Shown here piece after piece: positions 7,692-14,303 of a stretch of DNA of 14,303 nucleotides; position 1 is the stretch's first letter, and every line of letters begins with the position of its first letter. This DNA is from an uncultured Bacteroidales bacterium (GTDB taxonomy: Bacteria; Bacteroidota; Bacteroidia; Bacteroidales; Paludibacteraceae), in the NCBI GenBank assembly GCA_937885465.1, contig CAKZZM010000053.1, positions 1 to 14,303 of the forward strand, read 5' to 3'. Position numbers and translations under genes: made by a program. Below the pieces are notes generated by a model. It was not told the origin of the DNA, ran no database searches, and saw nothing but the letters and a program-made list of their open reading frames with translations.

Positions 7692-8470
7692 TGAAAGCAA
7701 TCATTTTAGCAGCGGGACAGGGAACTCGCCTAAAAAAGTACACAGAGAATCTTCCCAAAGGAATGCTGATGTTCAATGGTAAAACGATTATTGAACGCCA
7801 AATCGAAGAATACCGTGTAGCAGGTATTAAGGATATTATAGTTGTTCGTGGGTTTGCTGCAGATAAGATACAATATGAGGGTGTGCGCTACTATACAAAT
7901 GAGAAATTCACCACTACCAATATGGTAGAGTCCTTGATGTGCGCCCGCACGGAGTTTGATAATGATTGTATTGTGAGCTATTCCGATATACTCTTTACGC
8001 AAGAGATGTTGCAAGGCATGATGGCTGAGCCACATGATTTTACTGTAGCGGTAGACGATAATTGGAAAGCATATTGGCTGGCTCGTTATGGTCGAGTCGA
8101 TTTTGATACAGAAAGTTTAGAGATTGACGAAAATAATAATATCCTTTCTTTAGGACAAGAGGCACCCAATATCGAGGAGATTTCTGCGCGTTATATCGGT
8201 TTGCTAAAGTTTTCAAAACATGGATTAAAACATATTGTGGATATATTGGAGCGTGATTATCCGAAATTTGAGGACAAACCATGGATGCTTTCAGGTAAAC
8301 ATATCCGACAAGCGTATATGACTGATTTGCTCATGGCACTTATCAAGGATGGTTATGAAGTAAAAGCCAGCCATTATAACAATGGGTGGATAGAGTTCGA
8401 TACGAATGAAGACTATGAAACCGCATGTAAATGGGTAAAGAATGAAATTATAAAAAGATTTTATTACTGA
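7691..8470 (+). CDS. Nucleotidyltransferase, probable CTP:phosphoglutamine cytidylyltransferase (Cj1416-like)
   Basis: This 259-residue GT-A-like nucleotidyltransferase has the NTP-binding loop LAAGQGTRL (6-14) with Lys in LPKGML (21-26). It also has TTNMVESL (75-82), the metal-site strand VSYSDILF (95-102) and a C-terminal WIEFDTNEDYE (233-243) whose Glu/Asp likely complete metal binding. The family includes sugar-phosphate and choline-phosphate nucleotidyltransferases. In C. jejuni the homologue Cj1416 couples L-glutamine phosphate to CMP from CTP, releasing pyrophosphate and forming gamma-glutamyl-CDP-amidate. The same order of kinase, hydrolase and cytidylyltransferase here supports that role over a sugar or choline substrate. 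The length is normal for the family. The start overlaps the upstream stop by one base, and the next gene follows after 8 bases. Confidence 0.82.
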   Translation: MKAIILAAGQGTRLKKYTENLPKGMLMFNGKTIIERQIEEYRVAGIKDIIVVRGFAADKIQYEGVRYYTNEKFTTTNMVESLMCARTEFDNDCIVSYSDILFTQEMLQGMMAEPHDFTVAVDDNWKAYWLARYGRVDFDTESLEIDENNNILSLGQEAPNIEEISARYIGLLKFSKHGLKHIVDILERDYPKFEDKPWMLSGKHIRQAYMTDLLMALIKDGYEVKASHYNNGWIEFDTNEDYETACKWVKNEIIKRFYY

Positions 8471-8478
8471 TTGTTTGT

Positions 8479-9807
8479 ATGAATGAAAGGATAAAAAATA
8501 TTTTCAAACTTCTTGTACCTCAGATTATGTGGTCATTCTTTAAAAGGAAGTGGTTTTACTTTAAAGAACTATGTCCTATTATTAAACAGCAATTACGGTA
8601 TTGGGGGATAAAAAAAAGAATTAAAAGGAAATCGGAATTAATAAAGATATTATTTGTGATAACAGATTCATCACAATGGAAACTATGTGGTTTATACGAA
8701 TCGCTTAAACAAACAGGATTTTTTGAAGTAAGTGTACTGATTTGTCCAATTATTTCCGAAAGAGGGGAATCGCATATGCGAAGAATGTATAAAAGATGTG
8801 TTGATTATTTTAAAAAAATAGAAGTTGACTATTTTTTAGCATATAACATTGAGAACAATTCATTTAATGATATCTCTTTCATTAAGCCTGATATAGTATA
8901 TTACATTACTCCATTTCCTAATTATAGATATGGTCCAGAGGCATTTCATGATGCCTTACTGATTTATTCACCATATTTTTTTGTTGGAACTACCTTTACA
9001 TGGAATTTAGGAGGTGATTTGTTTTATAGCAAATTATGGAAATACTTCATTGAATGTGAGGCTAATAGAAAAGAAGTGTGCAAATATTCTATAATCAAAG
9101 GTATGAATAGCGTTGTAACAGGTTATCCATCCTGTGATTTATTATGCAGTAGAAAAAACTTAGACTATTCTGAATGGCGTTATGGAGAAAGTAATAGAAA
9201 AAGAGTAATATGGTCTCCTCATCATTCTATTCCTGGTGTCCATTATGAAAATTTTTCAACTTTTCTATCGTATTATGACAATATGCTTAATATGGCCGAA
9301 AAGTACAAAAATGAGATAGAAATAGTTTTTAAACCTCATCCACTATTAAAATATGCTTTGTACCAGCATCCCCAATGGGGAAAAATTCGTACAGATGCTT
9401 ATTACGAGAAATGGTTTATGGGGGAAAACATATCATTACAAGAAGATGATTATATTGAGCTATTTCGAACGTCTGATGCGATTCTAAATGATAGTAATTC
9501 ATTTATGATTGAATACTTATATACCCAAAAACCTGCGTTATATTTAGATAATGGTAAAAGATTATCGTTTAGTAATGAAGTTGGGTTAGCGGCATACAAT
9601 GCTCATTATCATGCAGGTTCTTTTAAAGAAATAGAATCATTTTTGTTGCGAGTAGTTTTAGGTGGAAAAGATGAAATGAAGAAACAGCGGAAAGATTTTT
9701 TTGATAAATATCTACTTCCACCTAACGGGAAAACTGTAACTGAAAACATTTTATCAGAAATCATTAATGGAATTGGACTATCCAAAAAATTAAAAATTAC
9801 TACATAA
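8479..9807 (+). CDS. CDP-glycerol glycerophosphotransferase-like (GT-B) transferase
   Basis: This 442-residue protein begins with a basic, amphipathic region (about 1-50) that could sit on the inner face of the membrane. It then shows the signatures of the TagB/TagF-type CDP-glycerol glycerophosphotransferase family: IWSPHHS (244-250), VFKPHP (283-288), DDYIELFRTSDAILNDSNSF (323-342), then IEYLYTQKPALYLDN. Such enzymes move a phospho-alcohol group from a CDP carrier to an acceptor, with His residues in catalysis. CDP-amidate has the same CDP-X form, and this gene directly follows the CDP-amidate genes, so it is a candidate phosphoramidate transferase. A CDP-glycerol or other CDP-alcohol donor is equally allowed by the sequence. 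By eye its G+C is clearly lower than that of the three genes before it. An A8 run lies at 8610-8617. Confidence 0.75.
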   Translation: MNERIKNIFKLLVPQIMWSFFKRKWFYFKELCPIIKQQLRYWGIKKRIKRKSELIKILFVITDSSQWKLCGLYESLKQTGFFEVSVLICPIISERGESHMRRMYKRCVDYFKKIEVDYFLAYNIENNSFNDISFIKPDIVYYITPFPNYRYGPEAFHDALLIYSPYFFVGTTFTWNLGGDLFYSKLWKYFIECEANRKEVCKYSIIKGMNSVVTGYPSCDLLCSRKNLDYSEWRYGESNRKRVIWSPHHSIPGVHYENFSTFLSYYDNMLNMAEKYKNEIEIVFKPHPLLKYALYQHPQWGKIRTDAYYEKWFMGENISLQEDDYIELFRTSDAILNDSNSFMIEYLYTQKPALYLDNGKRLSFSNEVGLAAYNAHYHAGSFKEIESFLLRVVLGGKDEMKKQRKDFFDKYLLPPNGKTVTENILSEIINGIGLSKKLKITT

Positions 9808-9810
9808 CAA

Positions 9811-11340
9811 ATGACGATACTTGATTGTACATTACGAGATGGTGGGTATTACACCAATTGGGATTTTGAGGATGAGGTTGTACAAACCTATATCCATAAT
9901 CTCAATGCGCTTCCCATTGATTATATAGAATTGGGCTACCGAAATAAACCACAGTCCGAATATCTTGGACAGTTTGGCTATTGCCCTGTATCAACTTTGC
10001 AACATATTCGTTCTATTTCGGAAAAGAAAATAGCAATCATGTTGAACGAAAAAGATTGCCACCCGGAGGATTTGGATTTATTGCTTAATCCGATTAAAGG
10101 CTTGGTAGATATGGTTCGTTTGGCAGTTGATCCGAAGAATTTCGACAGAGCTGTCGTGTTGGCGAAAGCAGTCAAGCAAATGGGCTTTGAAGTGGCATTT
10201 AATACAATGTATATGTCCACATGGGCAGATTTGGACAACTTCTACCCCAAATTAAGCCAACTGGATGGGATAGTTGATTGGTTCTGTATGGTAGATAGCT
10301 TTGGGAGCATGACACCGGAATTGGTAAAAACTACTACTCAGGAGGTTAGAATGCACACAAAAGTGCGATTAGGTTTCCACGGACATAATAATCTTCAGCT
10401 GGCACTAATCAACACTTTAACTGCCATGGAACAAGGTGTGGAATTTGCAGATGCTACCATTCTCGGGATGGGACGCGGAGCCGGGAATCTCAATGTGGAG
10501 TTATTGATGACCTATTTGAACAAACATCAGAATCTACAAGTAGATTTCAATCGCTTAGGTGAAGTAATACAAGTCTTTGAACCCTTGAGACAAAAATGTA
10601 ATTGGGGAACAAATCTTCCGTATATGTTATCCGGCGCAAACTCCATTCCTCAGAAAGAAGTGATGGCATGGGTTCAAAATAGGGTATATTCATTCAATAA
10701 TATTGTTCGTGCACTTGATAATCGAAAAGCCGGTTTGCAGGATAATGCCAAATACCCTATATATAAAGTAAAACGTAAAAATAAGCAGGTTATTATTATC
10801 GGCGGAGGGGCATCGGTGCAACAACATGTGGAAGCAATAAAAGTATTGATAAAAAGTACAGACACCGCTATCGTATTTGCCACCTCGCGTTTCACAGAAT
10901 TATTTGCTGATATAAAATGTGATAAGTTTTTTATCTTAGTAGGAAATGAAGGGAAACGCTTAGAATCAAAAATCGGAAATATCCCATTTGCAGATACTTG
11001 TATATTACCTCCATATCCCCGTAAAATGGGAACAGATGTGCCCAAATGTGCAGAGGGGCATACTTATGAATTAGGAAATATTTCCGTTATCGGTAAATAT
11101 GAAGATTCATGTACAGTTATCGCGTTGCAGTTAGCCAATCAATTATCATCCAAAACTATTTATGTAGTTGGATATGATGGGTATAGCGGTGTAGCACTTA
11201 CAGAAAAGGAAATCACTCTCAACAAAGAGAATAAAGAGATTTTTGAATTATATAAGCGGAATACGGGAAATGAATTAGTTTCCCTTCTTCCCTCGTTATA
11301 TACTGAACTGAAAGTTGAAAGTATTTATAGCAAACAATAA
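9811..11340 (+). CDS. HMGL-type (DRE-TIM) aldolase with C-terminal Rossmann-like domain
   Basis: This is a 509-residue two-domain protein. Residues 1 to about 300 form a DRE-TIM metallo-aldolase domain: ILDCTLRDGGYYTNW (3-17, with Arg9-Asp10), GFHGHNNLQLAL (188-199, metal ligands His190 and His192 with Asn193) and ATILGMGRGAGNLNVELL (215-232). It resembles the 4-hydroxy-2-oxo-acid aldolase branch, whose members join or split a pyruvate-type unit and an aldehyde. Versions of this protein are frequent in capsule and LPS loci. Residues about 320-509 begin a new Rossmann-like fold (QVIIIGGGASVQQH, later YVVGYDGYSG). I cannot name this part, although it faintly recalls DUF115-type sugar enzymes. 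It lies just upstream of kdsB, so it may build the 3-deoxy-ulosonic acid that kdsB activates. Three bases separate it from the upstream gene and ten from the downstream one. Confidence 0.8.
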   Translation: MTILDCTLRDGGYYTNWDFEDEVVQTYIHNLNALPIDYIELGYRNKPQSEYLGQFGYCPVSTLQHIRSISEKKIAIMLNEKDCHPEDLDLLLNPIKGLVDMVRLAVDPKNFDRAVVLAKAVKQMGFEVAFNTMYMSTWADLDNFYPKLSQLDGIVDWFCMVDSFGSMTPELVKTTTQEVRMHTKVRLGFHGHNNLQLALINTLTAMEQGVEFADATILGMGRGAGNLNVELLMTYLNKHQNLQVDFNRLGEVIQVFEPLRQKCNWGTNLPYMLSGANSIPQKEVMAWVQNRVYSFNNIVRALDNRKAGLQDNAKYPIYKVKRKNKQVIIIGGGASVQQHVEAIKVLIKSTDTAIVFATSRFTELFADIKCDKFFILVGNEGKRLESKIGNIPFADTCILPPYPRKMGTDVPKCAEGHTYELGNISVIGKYEDSCTVIALQLANQLSSKTIYVVGYDGYSGVALTEKEITLNKENKEIFELYKRNTGNELVSLLPSLYTELKVESIYSKQ

Positions 11341-11350
11341 TCACCCAAAT

Positions 11351-12103
11351 ATGAAAATCATAGCAGTAATACCGGCCCGGTATCAATCATCCCGTTTTGA
11401 GGGAAAACCATTGGTAGATATTTGTGGCAAGCTGATGATAGAGCGAGTCTATCTGCAAGCCAAACAAGTCAAAGAATTTGACGAAGTATATGTGGCTACA
11501 GACGATGATAGAATCTACAATGCATGCACGAAAAGAAATATTCCATGTGTGATGACAAGTACAGCGCATAAAACAGGAACAGATCGCATTGGAGAAGTCG
11601 CGGAAAAGATTCCCGCTGATTTATATGTGAATATTCAGGGCGATGAACCATTGATAGAACCGAGTACTATACGTGCCGCCATTGTGCCTTTCATAGAGAA
11701 TTCAAATACGGATATTCAGGTAACGAACTTGATGACGGAGATTAAAGACCCAGTGGACTTGATTAATTTCACCGTTCCAAAAGTGCTGGCTGCCAAGGAT
11801 GGTAGAGGCGTGTATTTGACACGCTCAGTAGCACCTTTCCCCAAGGGGAATATTGACGTGAAATACTATAAGCAGGTTTGTGTTTATGGTTTCACACCTG
11901 AGGCTTTGCGTTTCTATTGCGACTATGGTAAGAAGTATGGCAAAGCTAAGATAGAATCGATAGAAGATATAGAGATATTACGTTTCATCGAGAATGGGTA
12001 CAGAGTACAATATATTGAAGTGGATAGTGAGACAATCGCTGTAGATACTCCGAATGATTTAAAAAGAGTGATAGAGTATGTAAAGGAGAATAATTTGCAA
12101 TAG
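11351..12103 (+). CDS. kdsB: 3-deoxy-manno-octulosonate cytidylyltransferase (CMP-Kdo synthetase)
   Basis: This enzyme joins CMP from CTP to a 3-deoxy-ulosonic acid, normally Kdo, giving the CMP-sugar used by glycosyltransferases. From the start chosen here the protein is 250 residues, the usual KdsB length. It carries the full signature set: IPARYQSSRFEGKPL (7-21), VATDDDRI (48-55), HKTGTDRIGEV (73-83) and VNIQGDEPLIEP (93-104). An in-frame ATG at 11315 would add 12 residues inside the end of the aldolase gene. The KdsB N-terminus begins at MKIIAVIPAR, so 11351 is preferred. A copy inside a glycan locus, next to an aldolase, suggests a role in this surface polymer rather than only in lipid A-core synthesis, and the true sugar could be a Kdo relative. 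Confidence 0.93.
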   Translation: MKIIAVIPARYQSSRFEGKPLVDICGKLMIERVYLQAKQVKEFDEVYVATDDDRIYNACTKRNIPCVMTSTAHKTGTDRIGEVAEKIPADLYVNIQGDEPLIEPSTIRAAIVPFIENSNTDIQVTNLMTEIKDPVDLINFTVPKVLAAKDGRGVYLTRSVAPFPKGNIDVKYYKQVCVYGFTPEALRFYCDYGKKYGKAKIESIEDIEILRFIENGYRVQYIEVDSETIAVDTPNDLKRVIEYVKENNLQ

Positions 12104-12125
12104 GATAACCTAACACGGTGAAGAG

Positions 12126-13100
12126 ATGAAATATATTAAACATATCTGTATTGCAGATACGACTTATACTTTGTCGTTGTATTTATTATACATGTCTATA
12201 GGCGATATAGAAAAGACATTGTTTTTCGTCGGTGATACGATTAATTCCGAAATAAAAAAGCGATTGCCGAATGTGGTTTGTATCCCAACGAAGAACTTTG
12301 ATTGGAAAACAGGAGCAAAATACAAATTTTTAAAATATCTCCATTGGCCTTGTCTTGCGTGGTGTCCCATATATGCGCAAGACCATATTACTTATTCAGA
12401 TGTCTTAATCGGAAATCGAAAATATACATTCATAGAGGATTCTCCCGGAACATTTAGTCAATTAGACGAGGTTAGTTTTTTAGGTCCATTTATACCTAAT
12501 AGAGGTGATTGCTTTAAAAGGCGTATTAAGTATTTCTTGGCTCATTCAGCCATCCATGGAAAAACCTTCGGTACTAATAATCAATGTACTAATAGAATAA
12601 TAACATCTCCAAAGGATATTAAATCAAAATATGTTGAAGGAAGGTCATATGAATTAGCGTCATTAGCAGATTTGTGGAAAAATTGTGATGATGAAAAAAA
12701 AGAGTTTATCATAAATTTATTTTCAATTTCGCGTACAACGATTAACGATGCGCCTTGCGTAGACCTGCTTATATTATCACAGCCGTTTGTGGAAGACTGT
12801 GGATTGTCTTTAGATGAGATGCTTCAACTGTATAAGCCTTATGTTGAAAGATTCAACTCGATTGTAATTAAGATTCATCCCAGAGATAAATTTGACTACA
12901 AGAAATATTTCCCTAATGTAGAAATAATGCGCAATCAAGCACCTATGCAATTATTAAACGCAATGGGAGTTGTATATCCAAGAGCATTAACAGTGTGCTC
13001 TACAGCTTTATCTGCAATGCCCTCTAATACAGAGAGAATCTATCTGGGAACAAAAATTAACAGTAAGATTCTTGATACTTATGGTGATTTGTGTAATTAA
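12126..13100 (+). CDS. Probable glycosyltransferase, GT52/polysialyltransferase-like
   Basis: This 324-residue protein has no signal peptide. The start (KHICIADTTYTLSLYLLYMS) resembles the first strand and helix of GT52 and related GT-B sialyltransferase-type proteins. The C-terminal half has DLLILSQPFVEDCGLS, then VIKIHPRDKFDYKKYFPNVEIM, where the KIHPRD element matches the phosphate-binding His-Pro motif of these CMP-sugar transferases. Near the end, VCSTALSAM fits the serine-rich donor-site loop. The family usually uses CMP-activated ulosonic acids, and the preceding gene makes such a donor, so transfer of a Kdo-like residue is the best guess. The family call is from pattern memory only. 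It lies 22 bases after kdsB and is visibly AT-rich. An A8 run is at 12694-12701. Confidence 0.65.
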   Translation: MKYIKHICIADTTYTLSLYLLYMSIGDIEKTLFFVGDTINSEIKKRLPNVVCIPTKNFDWKTGAKYKFLKYLHWPCLAWCPIYAQDHITYSDVLIGNRKYTFIEDSPGTFSQLDEVSFLGPFIPNRGDCFKRRIKYFLAHSAIHGKTFGTNNQCTNRIITSPKDIKSKYVEGRSYELASLADLWKNCDDEKKEFIINLFSISRTTINDAPCVDLLILSQPFVEDCGLSLDEMLQLYKPYVERFNSIVIKIHPRDKFDYKKYFPNVEIMRNQAPMQLLNAMGVVYPRALTVCSTALSAMPSNTERIYLGTKINSKILDTYGDLCN

Positions 13101-13112
13101 TAATAAAATACA

Positions 13113-14126
13113 ATGCAAAAACTCCTAACCATAGTAGTACCTGTATATAAGGTTGAACCTTATATCAAAAAATGCCTTGATTCATGCCTCATTTACAAGA
13201 CTGATGAGCAGGGTAATCGTGTATTGGACGCGGAACGGATGAACCAATTAGAGGTCATCATCGTCAATGACGGTACTCCCGACCGCTCTGCGGAAATGTC
13301 GCGTGAGTACGTCAAACGCTATCCGCAAACCTTCCGTCAGATTGACAAAGAGAACGGCGGACATGGCTCGGCATGGAATGTCGGTCTAAAGCAAACAACC
13401 GGCAAGTATCTCCGTTTCCTCGATTCCGATGATTGGCTTACCAATTTGGATAAGTTGATGGAAAAACTTTCGGAGACTGATGCGGATTTGGTCTTCACGC
13501 AACTATATAAATATATGGTCGCCGATGATGAGTTTGTACTATTTCCTGTAAATGGAATGTTAAATCAAGCTTTTGCTGTAGCAGATTTTCCTTATCAGGC
13601 AAATAACGACATTACTGTTGCGGATTTTCAATATTGTACATACAAAACAGCTTTACTCAAAGCATACCATCCATTATTTGATGAACACATATTTTATGAT
13701 GATATGATATTGTTCATTGCTCCGCAACTTATGGCCAAGACATGCTATATATGCGATTTTGTCCTATATAATTATTTTATTGGGCGCGCAGGGCAGACCA
13801 TGGATGCAAAAGTTCAAGAAAGAAATAGGCATTTTATGATCCAAGAATATGAGAAAATGCTTTCTTTCTACCAACAGCATGGCGTAGGGAAAGAAGGTGC
13901 ACCATGGGCACAACATGCTATTGTTTCATATGCAGCACAACATTTTATGCCAAAGCTTATATGTCTTCCATATCCACAGTCACGGATTGAAGGTGAAAAG
14001 TTAAAACATGATCTTTCTCCCATGACCGAATTACGACCTCGAAAGCAGTTAAAGAGACTATTAAAATGGCCATATTGGGCATATTATCTTGTTGAGAAAA
14101 TACGTTATTTCAAGAACAAAAAATGA
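13113..14126 (+). CDS. Family 2 glycosyltransferase
   Basis: This 337-residue GT-A enzyme likely adds a sugar to the lipid-linked repeat unit at the inner membrane face. The N-terminus has LTIVVPVYKVEPYIKKCLDS (5-24), then VIIVNDGTPDRS (48-59), ENGGHGSAWNVGL (80-92) and the metal-binding FLDSDDW (102-108). The C-terminal part (about 150-337) is divergent and shows no clear transmembrane helix, ending in a basic, aromatic stretch suited to peripheral membrane contact. By eye the first half is clearly richer in G+C than the second, with the change near 13540. This suggests a mosaic origin. The start is the ATG 12 bases after the preceding stop. The stop overlaps the start of a truncated second family 2 gene (ATGA). 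Confidence 0.9.
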   Translation: MQKLLTIVVPVYKVEPYIKKCLDSCLIYKTDEQGNRVLDAERMNQLEVIIVNDGTPDRSAEMSREYVKRYPQTFRQIDKENGGHGSAWNVGLKQTTGKYLRFLDSDDWLTNLDKLMEKLSETDADLVFTQLYKYMVADDEFVLFPVNGMLNQAFAVADFPYQANNDITVADFQYCTYKTALLKAYHPLFDEHIFYDDMILFIAPQLMAKTCYICDFVLYNYFIGRAGQTMDAKVQERNRHFMIQEYEKMLSFYQQHGVGKEGAPWAQHAIVSYAAQHFMPKLICLPYPQSRIEGEKLKHDLSPMTELRPRKQLKRLLKWPYWAYYLVEKIRYFKNKK

Positions 14127-14173
14127 AGCCTACAATATCCATCATCATTCCCGTCTATAACGTGGCGGAATAA
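14123..14173 (+). pseudogene. Remnant 5' end of a second family 2 glycosyltransferase
   Basis: The ATG at 14123 overlaps the stop of the upstream glycosyltransferase (ATGA). It encodes 16 residues, MKPTISIIIPVYNVAE, followed by TAA. This is the standard N-terminus of a family 2 glycosyltransferase, which would normally continue with Tyr-Leu and a DSxxxQ helix. The homology stops at the TAA, and the next bases form the terminator of a convergent minus-strand gene. The rest of the gene was probably lost by deletion, insertion or recombination at this conserved 5' end. Confidence 0.75.
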
Positions 14174-14198
14174 AAAGCACGGAGCGTTGGCTCCGTGC
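14172..14198 (-). terminator. Rho-independent terminator of the convergent minus-strand gene
   Basis: A perfect 9-bp stem, GCACGGAGC at 14177-14185 and GCTCCGTGC at 14190-14198, encloses the 4-base loop GTTG. Read on the minus strand it is followed at once by TTTTT (14176-14172), the classical intrinsic terminator form. On the + strand it is followed by AAAAG, so it should work less well for the glycan operon. It lies 33 bases beyond the stop codon of the minus-strand reading frame at the window edge. Confidence 0.8.
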
Positions 14199-14231
14199 AA
14201 AAGTGCTCTTTGACATAGTGATTCACTTTAG

Positions 14232-14303
14232 TTATTCAAACAAGTCACCAATAGTAAGAGTTTGATTGACTTGCGAAGAATATTGATTAGGTTGCAAACC
14301 ATA
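14232..14303 (-). CDS. 3' end of an unidentified convergent gene (partial)
   Basis: On the minus strand a frame enters from the right window edge and ends at a TAA at 14232-14234. It encodes 23 residues ending in TLTIGDLFE. The intrinsic terminator at 14172-14198, read in the same direction, is the main evidence that it is a real gene. The segment is Gln/Asn/Ser-rich and too short for family recognition. It could be a resident gene bordering the glycan locus or part of an insertion sequence that cut off the neighbouring glycosyltransferase. Confidence 0.55.
   Translation of the reverse strand, partial: YGLQPNQYSSQVNQTLTIGDLFE

Noticed and set aside
11315..11350. Upstream in-frame start for kdsB at 11315
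   Set aside because: It would overlap the aldolase gene and add 12 residues before the canonical KdsB N-terminus, which begins at 11351.
14177..14198. Hairpin as the main terminator of the + strand glycan operon
   Set aside because: On the + strand it is followed by AAAAGTG rather than a T run. The T run is on the minus-strand side, so it belongs mainly to the convergent gene.
1..14303. tRNA, rRNA or CRISPR array
   Set aside because: I saw no cloverleaf-like segment, rRNA-like block or regularly spaced long repeat in the window.

Overview
The window looks like part of a capsular/exopolysaccharide locus of a Bacteroidota bacterium (Bacteroides/Parabacteroides/Prevotella-like). That assignment is an inference. 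It rests on AT-rich DNA, tightly packed co-directional genes, the near absence of Shine-Dalgarno sequences before start codons, and a gene content typical of surface-glycan loci. All convincing genes lie on the + strand except a fragment at the right edge.

Layout. Bases 1-316 hold no recognisable complete gene: two short reading-frame tails, then four 11-bp-phased CGAAG repeats. Bases 317-4175 carry six small, closely spaced genes. Five I cannot identify; one of these has two membrane segments. The sixth is a DUF2971 protein. They resemble an accessory or defence-type cassette. Bases 4258-8470 carry three translationally coupled genes matching, in kind and order, the Campylobacter jejuni enzymes that build the phosphoramidate group of its capsule: L-glutamine kinase (Cj1418-like, here with an extra N-terminal cytidylyltransferase-like domain), gamma-glutamyl-CDP-amidate hydrolase (Cj1417-like) and CTP:phosphoglutamine cytidylyltransferase (Cj1416-like). 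Bases 8479-14126 carry a CDP-glycerol-glycerophosphotransferase-like protein, an HMGL-type aldolase with an extra C-terminal domain, a CMP-Kdo synthetase (kdsB), a probable CMP-sugar-type glycosyltransferase and a family 2 glycosyltransferase. A second family 2 glycosyltransferase is cut off after 16 codons. It runs into the terminator of a convergent minus-strand gene whose last codons lie at the window edge.

Working model. Glutamine is phosphorylated on its amide nitrogen, loaded onto CMP, and hydrolysed to CDP-amidate (cytidine diphosphoramidate), which donates a phosphoramidate to a surface glycan. No homologue of the Cj1415 kinase or of the methyltransferases is in the window, so the product may be an unmethylated phosphoramidate, made directly from CDP-amidate or completed by genes elsewhere. 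The aldolase, kdsB and CMP-sugar-type transferase suggest that the glycan also contains a Kdo-like 3-deoxy-ulosonic acid. An uninterrupted run of eight G inside the glutamine kinase gene could make the modification phase-variable.
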